Positions 1 to 10,069 of a stretch of DNA of 64,000 nt are shown piece after piece. The notes under the pieces were generated by a model. That model worked only from the letters and a program-made list of their open reading frames with translations, did no database searches and was not told the DNA's origin. The stretch is taken from the NCBI GenBank assembly GCA_947039485.1, contig CAMQZC010000005.1:1-64000 (forward strand). Reading direction: 5' to 3'. Source of the stretch: an uncultured Verrucomicrobiales bacterium. Its GTDB lineage: Bacteria; Verrucomicrobiota; Verrucomicrobiia; Verrucomicrobiales; Akkermansiaceae. Within the stretch, counting starts at the first letter, position 1. Each line of letters opens with the position of its first letter. The position numbers and the translations under genes are program-made.

Positions 1-54
1 CGTGATGGTATGACCAGCGGCAGTGGCTCGGTGGGCTATCGCTTCGCCTTCTAA
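1..54 (+). CDS. 3' end of an autotransporter-type gene, truncated by the window edge (reads ...RDGMTSGSGSVGYRFAF*)
   Basis: In-frame translation of bases 1-54. C-terminus nearly matches that of the next gene (GMSSGNASLGYRFAF). Confidence 0.7.
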   Translation, partial: RDGMTSGSGSVGYRFAF

Positions 55-79
55 AGAAATCCTCTAAGAAAATTAATCA

Positions 80-118
80 AGCGCTTGTCCTCAATGTGAG
101 GGCAGGCGCTTTTTTTGT
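80..118 (+). terminator. Rho-independent terminator after the partial autotransporter gene
   Basis: AGCGCTTGTCCTCA-ATG-TGAGGGCAGGCGCT stem followed by TTTTTTG. Confidence 0.75.
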
Positions 119-206
119 TTCTATCAATTAGCTTGATGTTAGCCCTATTATCTTGACTGTAGGAGGGGGTTAGAATGTAGTAGTCTTATAGCAAGATCAT
201 CTTATT

Positions 207-3200
207 ATGAAATTACAACTAACATCCAGTCTGCTCTTTATTTCCATTTTTGCCTTGAATCAATCCATAGAGGCGCAACAATCCTATGGTTGGGATGCGG
301 CTTGGGGGGAGGCGCAGCTTAGTGATCGCCCAACAGACCCTGTGGAGAGTAGCGATATCACAGCTCCAGAAACAGGGCTTGCCAATGCTGATGTAGGCGG
401 TGTTAATCCCTACTTGGATAATGGTACAACCAGCGTCATCCTGACGGGCGGCGGCGATGGCAATTCGGCGAGTGTCTATGGCGGCAACTACACGCCAGGT
501 GCGACGGTGCCGGGCTCGCTGCTCATCATTGATAGTTGGATTAAGCAGACTGGCGGTGATTTTAACATCATAGCTGGTGGGAATAAGGTGAGTAATGTGG
601 ATAGTGTCGTGGCTTGGGGATTGGCAGGTGATACGCATCTGATGCTCGATATTGAGAGTGCGGGCTCGGTCAATTACATGGTTGGTGGCAATGTGGGGGA
701 GAGCTCTACAGGCACAAGTATGTCAGGTAATAGCTATATCTCAGTCTTTAGCAATTCTCTTGCGGGCTCGGTCATTGGAGCTAGTGCTGTGACCAATGGG
801 CGTGATACGAGCTTTGTGGGCAATACCCATATCTATATCTACACGGCTCTTGATCAGACGGGGGTCTCTCTGAGTTCTAATGCCATTGTGGGCAGTAATG
901 CCTACATATCTGGCACGAGCAGCAGCGTCAACAATGTGCTCAGTCATGTGGGAGACTCCAATATCAGCATTGATCTGAGCGGTGATGCAGGGGGGGCAAC
1001 AAGCTTTGGCAAGGATATTGTGGGTAGTATGTATGTGGGTGGCGGCTATCGGAAGGTGGAGCATGAGGGCGATAGTAATATTGAGATTGTTGGCAGGGAG
1101 GGGGTCAGCTTTGATGGTCTCATTGTGGGTGGCTCCTACTTGACGCAGGGTTATTTTGCCTCCTTGGATGCGAGTATTGAGAATACGAATGTGACGATCT
1201 CTGGGGATAGCAGCTTTAGCTCGGAGGTGATTGGTGGGCATTATCATAGCTCAGGCACGGTGAGTATCACTGGGACTTCGAGCCTGACAATTTCTGGAGG
1301 GAGCTTTGCCAAGACTGTTGTGGCGGGGAATATGGTTTTTGGGGGGACTCCAAGCGCGGATGTTGCCGCAACTTGCCTGAGCGTGACTGGCGGTGATTTT
1401 GCCGGTTTTTTGGTCGGGGGTTCGGTTTACGAGGTCAACCGCGATAGCCGCACACGGCTGACGCTGGGAGACTCGCTGGTGAGTATCTCGGGTGCGGCTG
1501 GTAGCTTTGCTCAGGTCGTGGCGGGCAATGTGCTGGGTGGAGGGATATCCACGGTCACGGGAACGAGTCGCTTGGAGATATCTGCTGGGCGATTCACGAG
1601 CTTTGTGACAAGTGGTAGCGCAACTCACAATACGGCGGGAACCACGCTGTCTCTGATTGCCAATGCGCTGGAGTTATCCATTTCAGGGGGTGTTTTTGAG
1701 GGCGATGTTGTTGGCGCGGCTGTCATTCTTGGCGGTACGGCGACGACGACGACTCAGAGTGTTGATATCGACATTATAGGCGGTACGCTTGGGGCGAAGC
1801 TCATTGGCGGGTTTTCTACAGACTCTGGCACGAGGGGCTTGGCGGGATCGGTGGGTAGTATTGATTTGACTTTGGATGGGGGCAGTGTCACCGATATCTA
1901 TGGCGGCTCTTGGATTACGCGCCAGACGAGCGCGACTATTACACAGGGGGCGATTAATTTAGAGCTGCTCTCGGGCACGATCACGGGTAGTAATGTGGCG
2001 GCTGCTGGATATCAGGGCTCGGAGGTCATCATGGTGACTGAGAGTACGAGGGTGGAGATTGGCTCGGCTCTACAGGCTAATGGAGTGCAGATATCGGGTG
2101 ATTATCTCTTTGCCTCGGGACAGGTTGGATCCAGTGTGACGGGTGATAGGACGCTGGTATTTAACTCCACATCCAGCTATGCTAATGTAGCTGGGATGAA
2201 ATTTGTTGACTTTGATGTGGTGGAGGTGGGCGCTGGAGCCGAGGTGGACTTTGCTCTCTCAGCGACGCACCTGAGTGATTTGGATGAGCAGGTGCGCAAG
2301 ACAGGTGAGGGGACACTCGCCTTGGCCGCTGATAATGGCTTTAGCAAGCTGAGTGTGGAGGCTGGTAGTCTGCGGCTCGCTGCTGGGAGCTCGGCAGATA
2401 CGCTGCGCTCGGTGAGTATCGCCTCGGGGGCGAGGCTGGATATGACAGCGGCTGATACGGGGATAGGCAGTAGCCTGAGCTTGCAGAATGGGAGTCATCT
2501 CATGCTCACGACGGGGCAGTCTGGGGCGGCCTTTCTCTCAGGGGGGAGTTTGACTCTGGATCCTTCGGCTAAATTTAATCTGAGCCTGAGCTCAGGGCTT
2601 GGGGCGCTTTTTCGTCAGGTGATTTTTACTGGGCTGGAAGCTGAGGATATTGAGGGATTTGGGCTTACTTCTCAGGCGGGGTTTGATGGTAGTCTTGGGG
2701 TGTTGGCTTCTAGTGTGATTGCTCAGTTGCTGGAGGATGGTCAGAGTCGCGCGATTGGGGCTGATTATTACATTCTCTTTGAGGATGGTGATTTGCTGCT
2801 CACTAATATTACGGCGGGCAATGAGTTGGAGCTAGCCGTGCAGGGCGCTAGCTTGACCGCGCTCTCGGCAGCTCAGAGTGATGATATGGCGCGTCAGCTG
2901 CGCACGCTGCGTAACCGCACGGAGAGGCTGGGGCTTGATCCCAACTACAAGCATGCGGGCTTGCCATACTACAGCTTTTGGATCACGGCTGAGGCGGGTC
3001 GCAGCGAGCTGGATGCAGATGGTGCAGAGACGGGTTACTCTATGAACAGTTGGGGCGGCAGCCTCGGCATGGATGTGGATATTAGCAGTAGCCTGAGTCT
3101 GGGCGTTGCGATGACGGCCATGTATGGCGATGTGGATGGCGCGAACTTTGATTCGGGGGATGGGGAGCTAGATACGCTCTACCTCAGCGCCTATGCGCGA

Positions 3201-3800
3201 GCTCATATCGGGAGGTGGTCGCATGGCTTTGTCTTGAGTTTTGGAATGTCGGATGCTCGATTGGAACGCCGTGTCGATGGGCTGCAGCTCAAGGGTGATA
3301 CGGATGGCTACTCCATGGGTCTGCTCTATGAGGTTGGCTACATCATCCCTCTCAATGAGGATAAATCGAGTTGCTTGCAGCCTATCTTTAGCATGAGCTT
3401 AATTCATAGCGATCTATCTGCCTACACGGAGAGTGGCGGTCGCTATGAGGTGCACGTTGATGATGAGGATATGCTCTACGCGAGCTTTGGGCTGGGGGCA
3501 CGCTATGAGAGTGTGGTTGGCACCTCGGTCTATAACCGTAGCTCGGTGCTTTCCCTGCGTGCGCTCTGTGTGGTGGATGCTGGCTCTCGCAGGGCAGCGA
3601 GCGAGGTGAGTCTGCTGGGTACTGATGAGGCGGTACGCGTCCAAGGGGCTGAGGCTGGGGCCGTCGGGGCACAGCTGGGCTTTGGTATCTCCATCCCCCT
3701 GCGTCGTGACGTAGCTGAGCTGTTTTTGAATGTGGATGCAGATTTGCGCTCTGGTATGAGCAGCGGCAATGCCTCGCTGGGCTACCGCTTCGCCTTCTAA
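207..3800 (+). CDS. Autotransporter outer-membrane beta-barrel protein with repetitive Gly/Ser/Thr-rich passenger
   Basis: 1197-aa ORF with signal peptide, repeated SxxISGGxF/VVGG passenger motifs, C-terminal barrel ending in aromatic residue (GYRFAF). Confidence 0.85.
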   Translation: MKLQLTSSLLFISIFALNQSIEAQQSYGWDAAWGEAQLSDRPTDPVESSDITAPETGLANADVGGVNPYLDNGTTSVILTGGGDGNSASVYGGNYTPGATVPGSLLIIDSWIKQTGGDFNIIAGGNKVSNVDSVVAWGLAGDTHLMLDIESAGSVNYMVGGNVGESSTGTSMSGNSYISVFSNSLAGSVIGASAVTNGRDTSFVGNTHIYIYTALDQTGVSLSSNAIVGSNAYISGTSSSVNNVLSHVGDSNISIDLSGDAGGATSFGKDIVGSMYVGGGYRKVEHEGDSNIEIVGREGVSFDGLIVGGSYLTQGYFASLDASIENTNVTISGDSSFSSEVIGGHYHSSGTVSITGTSSLTISGGSFAKTVVAGNMVFGGTPSADVAATCLSVTGGDFAGFLVGGSVYEVNRDSRTRLTLGDSLVSISGAAGSFAQVVAGNVLGGGISTVTGTSRLEISAGRFTSFVTSGSATHNTAGTTLSLIANALELSISGGVFEGDVVGAAVILGGTATTTTQSVDIDIIGGTLGAKLIGGFSTDSGTRGLAGSVGSIDLTLDGGSVTDIYGGSWITRQTSATITQGAINLELLSGTITGSNVAAAGYQGSEVIMVTESTRVEIGSALQANGVQISGDYLFASGQVGSSVTGDRTLVFNSTSSYANVAGMKFVDFDVVEVGAGAEVDFALSATHLSDLDEQVRKTGEGTLALAADNGFSKLSVEAGSLRLAAGSSADTLRSVSIASGARLDMTAADTGIGSSLSLQNGSHLMLTTGQSGAAFLSGGSLTLDPSAKFNLSLSSGLGALFRQVIFTGLEAEDIEGFGLTSQAGFDGSLGVLASSVIAQLLEDGQSRAIGADYYILFEDGDLLLTNITAGNELELAVQGASLTALSAAQSDDMARQLRTLRNRTERLGLDPNYKHAGLPYYSFWITAEAGRSELDADGAETGYSMNSWGGSLGMDVDISSSLSLGVAMTAMYGDVDGANFDSGDGELDTLYLSAYARAHIGRWSHGFVLSFGMSDARLERRVDGLQLKGDTDGYSMGLLYEVGYIIPLNEDKSSCLQPIFSMSLIHSDLSAYTESGGRYEVHVDDEDMLYASFGLGARYESVVGTSVYNRSSVLSLRALCVVDAGSRRAASEVSLLGTDEAVRVQGAEAGAVGAQLGFGISIPLRRDVAELFLNVDADLRSGMSSGNASLGYRFAF

Positions 3801-3868
3801 GTATTTAGAACCAAATGGATGATGCTTCAGGCCTTGTCGGTAGCTCTAGCTTTTATCTCCTCGATGGA

Positions 3869-4480
3869 TTACTTGATCTGGAGGTAGATGATGTGCTGGC
3901 TATAGCGTGGGTCGATAGACTCGGTCTTGATGACGAGGCGGTTGAGCGCTTTTTTAGCTGTGCTCAGGGGCGTGATGGTGATTTGGTACTCGCGATTCTT
4001 TTTTAGGGTTTTGGTCTGGTAGTCAAATTCCTTGCCGTTGAGTCCTGCTTCCTTGAGTGCCTTGATCGGTGAGCCCTTGGGGATGTAGAGGGTGATGCTC
4101 TGCGGGCTGGGGCTAGCTCCACGCTTCCATGTCAAGGAGCGGCTGCTGAGTAGCAGGGGCTGCGCGATGCGGAAGTAGAGCATGAGGCGGCACTTGCGGC
4201 CATCCTGCATCTTGATGTCGAGGTAGCGGTTGGTATCGCGGTTGAACTCGCGCGCATCAACCGTGACATGCAGCTTGTTGTTCTCAATGCGGTAGCTGGT
4301 GCAGTCGCAGTTGGGGGTAACCTTGCGGATGCTCGAGTCTGCCGTAAAGAGGAAGTTGCAGTGGGTCTGCCCAAAGCCGAGTCGCGCCTCTTGGCTGCTC
4401 TGGCTAAATTGAGCTTGCAGGCTCTGGCTCCCCAGTGAGAGGGCGAGGAGGAGGCAGGCTGTGAGATGGTGGCGCCTCAT
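3869..4480 (-). CDS. Secreted DUF1573-like protein
   Basis: 203 aa, signal peptide, TPNCDCT motif similar to the xCxCT motif of DUF1573 proteins. Confidence 0.5.
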   Translation of the reverse strand: MRRHHLTACLLLALSLGSQSLQAQFSQSSQEARLGFGQTHCNFLFTADSSIRKVTPNCDCTSYRIENNKLHVTVDAREFNRDTNRYLDIKMQDGRKCRLMLYFRIAQPLLLSSRSLTWKRGASPSPQSITLYIPKGSPIKALKEAGLNGKEFDYQTKTLKKNREYQITITPLSTAKKALNRLVIKTESIDPRYSQHIIYLQIK

Positions 4481-4503
4481 GATGCTTGTGCGTGGTTGTC
4501 GTT

Positions 4504-5127
4504 TTAGACTGTTTTTATCTCATCTTGCTTGTCTTTGCTCTGCGCTGGGGCAGGGAAGAAGCTTGAGAGGAGGAAGATGACCGCGGCAATACTAATGCAG
4601 CTATCAGCGACGTTGAAGGATGGCCAGTGGTAGCCAAAGGGATAGTTCTCGGAGATAATCCAAGGGAAGGAGAAGTCGAGGAAGTCGACGACGTAGCCGT
4701 TGGCGAGGTTTTGCAAGAAGCTGAGCTTCTCAGCACCAGGCAGGAAGAATCCCTGGATGAGGCGGTCGGTCATGTTGCCCAGTACGCCTGTCATGATGAG
4801 TGTCCATGCGATCTTGAGCAGGCGTGTGTTGAAGACTCCTCGCTTGAATAATACGACGAGGCCCACCAGTGCGATGAGCTGGATTGCGAGGAAGACGATG
4901 GGCGCCCAGCTGGTGCCATTGCCCATGCCAAAGGCGACTCCCGAGTTGTGGATGCGGATGATGTTGAAGTTGACAATCTCGCTATCCGCGATGATGCTCG
5001 TGATCTCCCTGACTCGGTTGTTGAAGGGGGGCTTGTAGTTGAATACGATGTACCACTTGCTCACTTGGTCCAGGATGTAGAGGAATAGGATGCTAAGTAG
5101 TATTGTCAAGCTGAAGCGTTTGCTCAT
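4504..5127 (-). CDS. lspA: Lipoprotein signal peptidase (start likely MSKRFSL; ORF extends to 5160)
   Basis: Multi-TM protein with NSGVAFG and NVADSCI motifs typical of SPase II. Confidence 0.92.
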   Translation of the reverse strand: MSKRFSLTILLSILFLYILDQVSKWYIVFNYKPPFNNRVREITSIIADSEIVNFNIIRIHNSGVAFGMGNGTSWAPIVFLAIQLIALVGLVVLFKRGVFNTRLLKIAWTLIMTGVLGNMTDRLIQGFFLPGAEKLSFLQNLANGYVVDFLDFSFPWIISENYPFGYHWPSFNVADSCISIAAVIFLLSSFFPAPAQSKDKQDEIKTV

Positions 5128-5158
5128 AATGTGTGGGGGTGCTCGGTGTTGAGATGAC

Positions 5159-5189
5159 AATGCAGCTGCCCTTATCAGGCAGCTGCATT
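5159..5189. other. 12-bp perfect inverted repeat between lspA and ileS
   Basis: AATGCAGCTGCC-CTTATCA-GGCAGCTGCATT; no clear T-tract. Confidence 0.6.
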
Positions 5190-5216
5190 GCAGGGGGGGT
5201 GGTTTTTATGCTTTTT

Positions 5217-7934
5217 TTAGCCTATGACCTTAGCGCAGCGTGCGCAGAGGCCATCGGCATTGACTGCTGGTTCGTAGCGGCGGCAGCGGGGGCACATGTC
5301 ATAGGGTGACTTGCTCGCTGTGGCCGATAGTTCGCGGCCTTGGCTGATGCTCATCTCTGAGAGGATGAAGAACTCCTTGGCAAAGTCAGCATCCTGCAAG
5401 AGGCTCATGACCTTGGCATCCTCATTGCTGGGGACGATCAGCTCGACTTTTACCTCGTTGTTTTTGCTAAAGGCTTTGGCCTGAATTTTTGCCTCGATGG
5501 CGATTTGGATGCAGCTTTTGATGGCCTGCAGGCGCTCGAAGGTTACGCTGTAACCCTGCTCAAAGGCTGGGTCGACACTGGGGAAGTCCTGCTCGTGGAT
5601 GGAGTCCTTGTTGCCAGCATGCTCCCAAGCTTCCTCTGCGGTGAATGCGAGGATGGGGGCGAGCAGCTTGACCAGAGCATCAAAGATGCGGCTCAGGGCG
5701 AATTGCTTGCTAATGCGGCGTGGGGCGTGGGCAGCGTCACAGTAGAGACTATCCTTGGTGATGTCGATGTAGAGGGCGGAGAGCTCAACTGTGCAGAACT
5801 GGTTGATGGAGGTGAATACCTTGCGGAAGTCATATGCCTCATAGCCAGCACGCGCATCGGAGATGAGGGCATTGAGACGCTCCAAAATCCAGATGTCGAG
5901 AGCCTCAAGCTGCTCGGGTTGCTGACCTTCGTATCCCTTGAGATTCGCCAAGAGGATGCGCAGTGTGTTGCGCAGGCGGCGGTAGGGGTCGGTAATCTGC
6001 TTGAAGAGATTCTCACCAAAGGGAACTTCATTTTGCCAGTCGATGCTGCTCACCCAGAGACGCACGATGTCAGAGCCGTACTTGTCGTAGAAGTACTTGG
6101 CATCGGTGGGCTTGCCACCGGTTTTTCCTTGTGCGCTCTTGGAGATTTTGCTGCGGTCTTGGTTGACGACAAAGCCGTGGGTCATCACTGCTTTGTAGGG
6201 TGCCACGCCGCGCCATGCGCAGGAGAGCATGAGTGAGCTTTGGAACCAGCCGCGATGTTGGTCGGTAGCCTCCAGATAGAGGTCGGCAGGGGCATGGAGC
6301 TCCTGACGGGGCTCAAGCACGGCGACGTGGGAGCAACCGGAGTCAATCCAGACGTCGAGTGTGTCCTTGCCTTTCTTGAGGTTCTTGGGCAGGCCGAGGC
6401 GCTCGCAAAGTTGCTCGTCGCTCAGCTCAAACCAGATGTTGGTGCCCTCAGTCTCGACCAGATCGGCGAGCTTGTTGATGATGGCTGCATCGAGGATGGG
6501 CTGCTCGTTCTCATCAAAGAAGACTGGCAGGGGTACGCCCCATGTGCGCTGACGGCTGATGCACCAGTCGGGGCGAGATTCAACTGTGCCGCGGATGCGA
6601 CTGCTACCCCATGCAGGGAGCCACTGAGTCTTGTCAATCTCCGCCAATGCGACGGGGCGCAGCTTTTTCATGCTGATGAAGAATTGCTTGACCGCGCGGA
6701 AAATGATAGGCGTCTTGGAGCGCCAGCAATGAGGGTATTGATGGCTAAACTCATCGCGACCCAGCATGTGACCAGCTTCAACGAGCATGGTGAGGATGTC
6801 CTCGTTGCTCTTAAAGACGTGTTGACCAACAAGCTGAGGCAGACCGCATTCATTGGTGTAGCAACCATTGTCATCCACAGGCGAGAGTACGCCAAGACCG
6901 TATTGCTGTCCTACGTTGTAGTCATCTGCGCCATGGCCGGGGGCGATGTGGACGGCTCCGGTACCTGTCTCGGTGGTAACAAAGCTACCCATGATAATCA
7001 GGCTTTCGCGGTCGAGGAAGGGGTGTTTGGCGGACTTGCGCTCCAGCTCATGGCCTTTAAAGGTGGCGAGTTCTTCTTCAAGCTGCCAGTTATTCTTTGT
7101 TGCGAAGCTCTCCATGAGCTCGCGCACGAGGATGAAGTTGCGTGACGCACCATCCTTGCTGTAGCGGGCAATCACGTAGGTGAACTCGGGATTGAGCGCG
7201 ATACCAAGATTGCTAGGAAGCGTCCAAGGTGTTGTTGTCCAAATGACCATCTCGCAGCTAATGCCCTTGACATCCTCCACCATGGGGAAGGAGACAAAGG
7301 CGGCGGTGCTGGTTTCTTCCATATACTCGACCTCTGCCTCGGCGAGGGCGGTGTGGTGAGCGTAGCTCCACTGCACGGGCTTGAGACTTTGATAGACTGC
7401 GCCCTCCTCAACCAGCTTGCCAAAGACGCGCAGGATGTGAGATTCGTAGTCGGGGTTCATCGTGATGTAGGGATTGTACCAGTCGGCAAAGATGCCGAGG
7501 CGGCGGAAGGAGTTGCGCTGCTGATCGATGTAGCCTTTAGCAAAGTCCATGCATCGGCGGCGGATCTCTGCTGGTTCAAGACCTTGGTCTTGCTTCACAA
7601 CTTTAGCCTCAATGGGTAAACCGTGGCAGTCCCAACCGGGGATAAAGGGGGCGTAGAAGCCAGCCATGCTCTTGCTCTTGACGATGAGATCCTTGAGGGT
7701 CTTGTTGAGAGCGGTGCCCATGTGCACATCGCCATTGGCGAATGGAGGGCCATCATGGAGGATGAAGCTAGGAGCGCCCTCGGCGAGGCGCTTAGCGGTA
7801 ATTCGCTCGTAGAGCTTGCTCTGTTCCCATTGTTCCAAGCGCAGGGGCTCTTTGGTGGTCAAATCCCCACGCATGGGGAAGGTGGTATCAGGCAGGAAGA
7901 TGCTTTCCTTATAGCTCTTAGCTTCTGTAGTCAT
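5217..7934 (-). CDS. ileS: Isoleucyl-tRNA synthetase (start likely MTTEAKSYKES; ORF extends to 8006)
   Basis: HDGPPFANGDVHMGTALNK (HIGH-type motif), KISKS motif, C-terminal Cys zinc finger CPRCRRY...CARC. Confidence 0.97.
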   Translation of the reverse strand: MTTEAKSYKESIFLPDTTFPMRGDLTTKEPLRLEQWEQSKLYERITAKRLAEGAPSFILHDGPPFANGDVHMGTALNKTLKDLIVKSKSMAGFYAPFIPGWDCHGLPIEAKVVKQDQGLEPAEIRRRCMDFAKGYIDQQRNSFRRLGIFADWYNPYITMNPDYESHILRVFGKLVEEGAVYQSLKPVQWSYAHHTALAEAEVEYMEETSTAAFVSFPMVEDVKGISCEMVIWTTTPWTLPSNLGIALNPEFTYVIARYSKDGASRNFILVRELMESFATKNNWQLEEELATFKGHELERKSAKHPFLDRESLIIMGSFVTTETGTGAVHIAPGHGADDYNVGQQYGLGVLSPVDDNGCYTNECGLPQLVGQHVFKSNEDILTMLVEAGHMLGRDEFSHQYPHCWRSKTPIIFRAVKQFFISMKKLRPVALAEIDKTQWLPAWGSSRIRGTVESRPDWCISRQRTWGVPLPVFFDENEQPILDAAIINKLADLVETEGTNIWFELSDEQLCERLGLPKNLKKGKDTLDVWIDSGCSHVAVLEPRQELHAPADLYLEATDQHRGWFQSSLMLSCAWRGVAPYKAVMTHGFVVNQDRSKISKSAQGKTGGKPTDAKYFYDKYGSDIVRLWVSSIDWQNEVPFGENLFKQITDPYRRLRNTLRILLANLKGYEGQQPEQLEALDIWILERLNALISDARAGYEAYDFRKVFTSINQFCTVELSALYIDITKDSLYCDAAHAPRRISKQFALSRIFDALVKLLAPILAFTAEEAWEHAGNKDSIHEQDFPSVDPAFEQGYSVTFERLQAIKSCIQIAIEAKIQAKAFSKNNEVKVELIVPSNEDAKVMSLLQDADFAKEFFILSEMSISQGRELSATASKSPYDMCPRCRRYEPAVNADGLCARCAKVIG

Positions 7935-8142
7935 ACGCGCGAGATTATAATGATTTTGTTCGCTAAAGTCAAGAGCTGCTGTGGAAAATATGCAGTTGCG
8001 CAGCATGGTAGAAACTTTGAGGAGCCGCGCGGCTTTGTGCTCCTTCTCAAAATGCTGCGTCTCATTGACGTGGCTTGGCTGCTCAGCTAGAGCGTTGCAT
8101 GCTCTGTTGCCATAGCGTTATATGCATCGCTGTGGGCAAAAT

Positions 8143-8173
8143 AAAGCCGAGAGCGTTGGCGGCTCTCGGCTTT
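8143..8173 (-). terminator. Terminator downstream of SPFH gene
   Basis: AAAGCCGAGAGC...GCTCTCGGCTTT hairpin. Confidence 0.75.
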
Positions 8174-8195
8174 GTTGATTGATAGGGGGTGGCTT

Positions 8196-9029
8196 TTAGT
8201 TCTTGCCTGAGTCGATGATGCCCTGAATGTTGGAGGGCAGGTAGACTTTGTCGGCTGGGTTGGAGCTAATCTTGTCGTAGCCGTCGAGCACCTTGGTGGT
8301 GAGGAGGATTTGGGAGGCTTGTTCTTTGCCGACGACTTCGCTGAGTTTGGAGAGGTAGGATTTCTCCGCCTCTGAGATGATGGCGAGTGATTCTCGGAGT
8401 CCTTCGGCCTTGAGGATGGCGGCGGCTTTTTCTGCCTCGGCAGAGCGGATGATGGCCTTGGCTGAGCCGTCTGCTTCTAAGATGATGGCGCGGCTGCGAC
8501 GCTCGGCCTCCATTTGCTGGAGCATGGCGGTGGCAGTGGCGTCATCGGTGCTGAGCTCTTGAATCTCTAGGCTGATGATTTGTACACCCCAGCGGCTTGA
8601 GGTTGAGGCGAGTGCTGCGATGATGCGCTCGGTGAGGGCTTGGCGTGCGCTGAGCACGTTGTCGAGGTCCATGCTGCCTATCTCGGTACGCAGGGTGTTG
8701 AGCACGGCGTTGATGAGGGAGTTAAAGAGATCCTCTACCTCGTAGACGGCTTTGATGGCGTCGACGATGCGCCAGCGGATGATGCAGTTGACAGAGACCT
8801 TGGCATTGTCTCCCGTGATGCACTCGCGCTTGTTGGTGTCGAGTATTTGCTCGGTGAGTTGGATGGCGTAGCCGCCTGTGTTGGCGTTTCTACCCCATTT
8901 GGCAGCGACTCGCTTGACTTGGTCGAGGGCGGGGATGCGGAAGGCGAGGCCGCTTTCTTGGACTTTGATTGGCTTGCCAAATCGCTCGATGATGCGGCAG
9001 TGAGACTGGGGGATGATGCTGATGAACAT
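8196..9029 (-). CDS. SPFH/band 7 (stomatin/QmcA-like) protein
   Basis: RxxxRFGKPxxVQESGLAFRIP, ITGDNAKVSVNCIIRWR, EIGSMDLDNVLSARQALTERI and A/E-rich coiled coil typical of the family. Confidence 0.92.
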   Translation of the reverse strand: MFISIIPQSHCRIIERFGKPIKVQESGLAFRIPALDQVKRVAAKWGRNANTGGYAIQLTEQILDTNKRECITGDNAKVSVNCIIRWRIVDAIKAVYEVEDLFNSLINAVLNTLRTEIGSMDLDNVLSARQALTERIIAALASTSSRWGVQIISLEIQELSTDDATATAMLQQMEAERRSRAIILEADGSAKAIIRSAEAEKAAAILKAEGLRESLAIISEAEKSYLSKLSEVVGKEQASQILLTTKVLDGYDKISSNPADKVYLPSNIQGIIDSGKN

Positions 9030-9032
9030 GGT

Positions 9033-9545
9033 TTATTGGTTTGTTTGGTTGTTGTTGATTTTGCGGATGAAGAGTTTGCCTGAGACTTGACGACTGATTT
9101 TTACTTGCTCGCGCTCGCTAAACTCGTCGTTGCTCTTCTCGGCTTGGGCGCTCCAGAGCTCACCATTCCACTCGACAAAGGAGGCCCCCTCCATGAGGCG
9201 ATAGATTGCTATCTCTCCAGCAGCACGATTGAGGTACTCGGGGGTTGCCTTGCGTAAGAGTGTTTTTTTGATGAGGAGTTGTAGCTTGCTCCAGAGGGCG
9301 TAGTAGAGGGCGATGGAGAGGGCTAGCCCTGCGATAAAGACGAGTACTGTCCACTGGATGGGTAGATCTAGATGGGTGTCGCAGAGCAGGCTGATGTAGC
9401 CTGCAAAGATGAGTAGGGATACCCATGAGATGAACTCTGTCTGGATGAAGAGGTCGAGTACGAGTAGGGTGATGGAGATTGCGAGCATCCAGTGTAGGAC
9501 GCTCATCGGGTCTATCTGTAGGCTGCTGATGAGTTCTAGGGGCAT
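9033..9545 (-). CDS. NfeD family membrane protein
   Basis: Multi-TM protein with C-terminal OB-like segment (EWNGELWSAQAEKSNDEFSEREQVKI), directly upstream of the SPFH gene. Confidence 0.85.
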   Translation of the reverse strand: MPLELISSLQIDPMSVLHWMLAISITLLVLDLFIQTEFISWVSLLIFAGYISLLCDTHLDLPIQWTVLVFIAGLALSIALYYALWSKLQLLIKKTLLRKATPEYLNRAAGEIAIYRLMEGASFVEWNGELWSAQAEKSNDEFSEREQVKISRQVSGKLFIRKINNNQTNQ

Positions 9546-9571
9546 GGCTGAAATTGAGTTCGAGGGCTCTT

Positions 9572-9637
9572 AATATAGATGAAGGCGTAGCTCAGCGCAA
9601 GGACAATATAGATGAAGGGGTAGCCCAGCGCAAGGAA
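9572..9637. repeat. Two-copy 33-bp tandem direct repeat upstream of nfeD/SPFH operon
   Basis: AATATAGATGAAGGCGTAGCTCAGCGCAAGGAC / AATATAGATGAAGGGGTAGCCCAGCGCAAGGAA (3 mismatches). Confidence 0.9.
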
Positions 9638-9645
9638 AATATACA

Positions 9646-9686
9646 CCAAAGACGACCTAGCGTAAGTAACGCTAGGTCGTCTTTGG
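9646..9686 (-). terminator. Terminator after the HU gene
   Basis: Perfect 17-bp stem CCAAAGACGACCTAGCG-TAAGTAA-CGCTAGGTCGTCTTTGG. Confidence 0.75.
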
Positions 9687-9709
9687 AAATTGGGCTAATA
9701 AGCGCGTGC

Positions 9710-9985
9710 TTAGCAGCTGCTCTTGAAGGCTGAAGATGCCTTGAAACCAAGAGACTTGGAGGCGGAGATTGTCATCGCCTCACCTGTTTTTGGGTTGCGG
9801 CCAGTGCGGGCTGGGCGGCTCTTCATTTCGAAGGTGCCAAAGCCAATAAGCTGTACCTTTTCGCCGCTGAGGGCTGCTTCACCGATGCTCTCAAGGACTA
9901 CCTTAAGGGCTTGTTCTGCACATTTCTTGCTGGCGTCGTCGCCGAGCTTTTCTTGGATTTTCTCTACGAGCTGAGTCTTATTCAT
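9710..9985 (-). CDS. HU family DNA-binding protein
   Basis: 91 aa; MNKTQLVEKIQEK...GFGTFEMKSRPARTGRNPKTGEAMTI signature. Confidence 0.95.
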   Translation of the reverse strand: MNKTQLVEKIQEKLGDDASKKCAEQALKVVLESIGEAALSGEKVQLIGFGTFEMKSRPARTGRNPKTGEAMTISASKSLGFKASSAFKSSC

Positions 9986-10069
9986 AGGTAGCTATGATAT
10001 AGTATGTTAATAACTGATAGCAAGTAAAAAGTTAAAAAACCAAGTTTTTTAACTTTTAAGTTAGCAGAT

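Noticed and set aside
3815-4006. 63-aa plus-strand ORF after the autotransporter
   Set aside because: Antisense to the DUF1573-like gene; no independent support.
5505-8090. Several long plus-strand ORFs across ileS (243, 301, 155 aa)
   Set aside because: Antisense shadows of a clearly recognisable ileS with no family features of their own.
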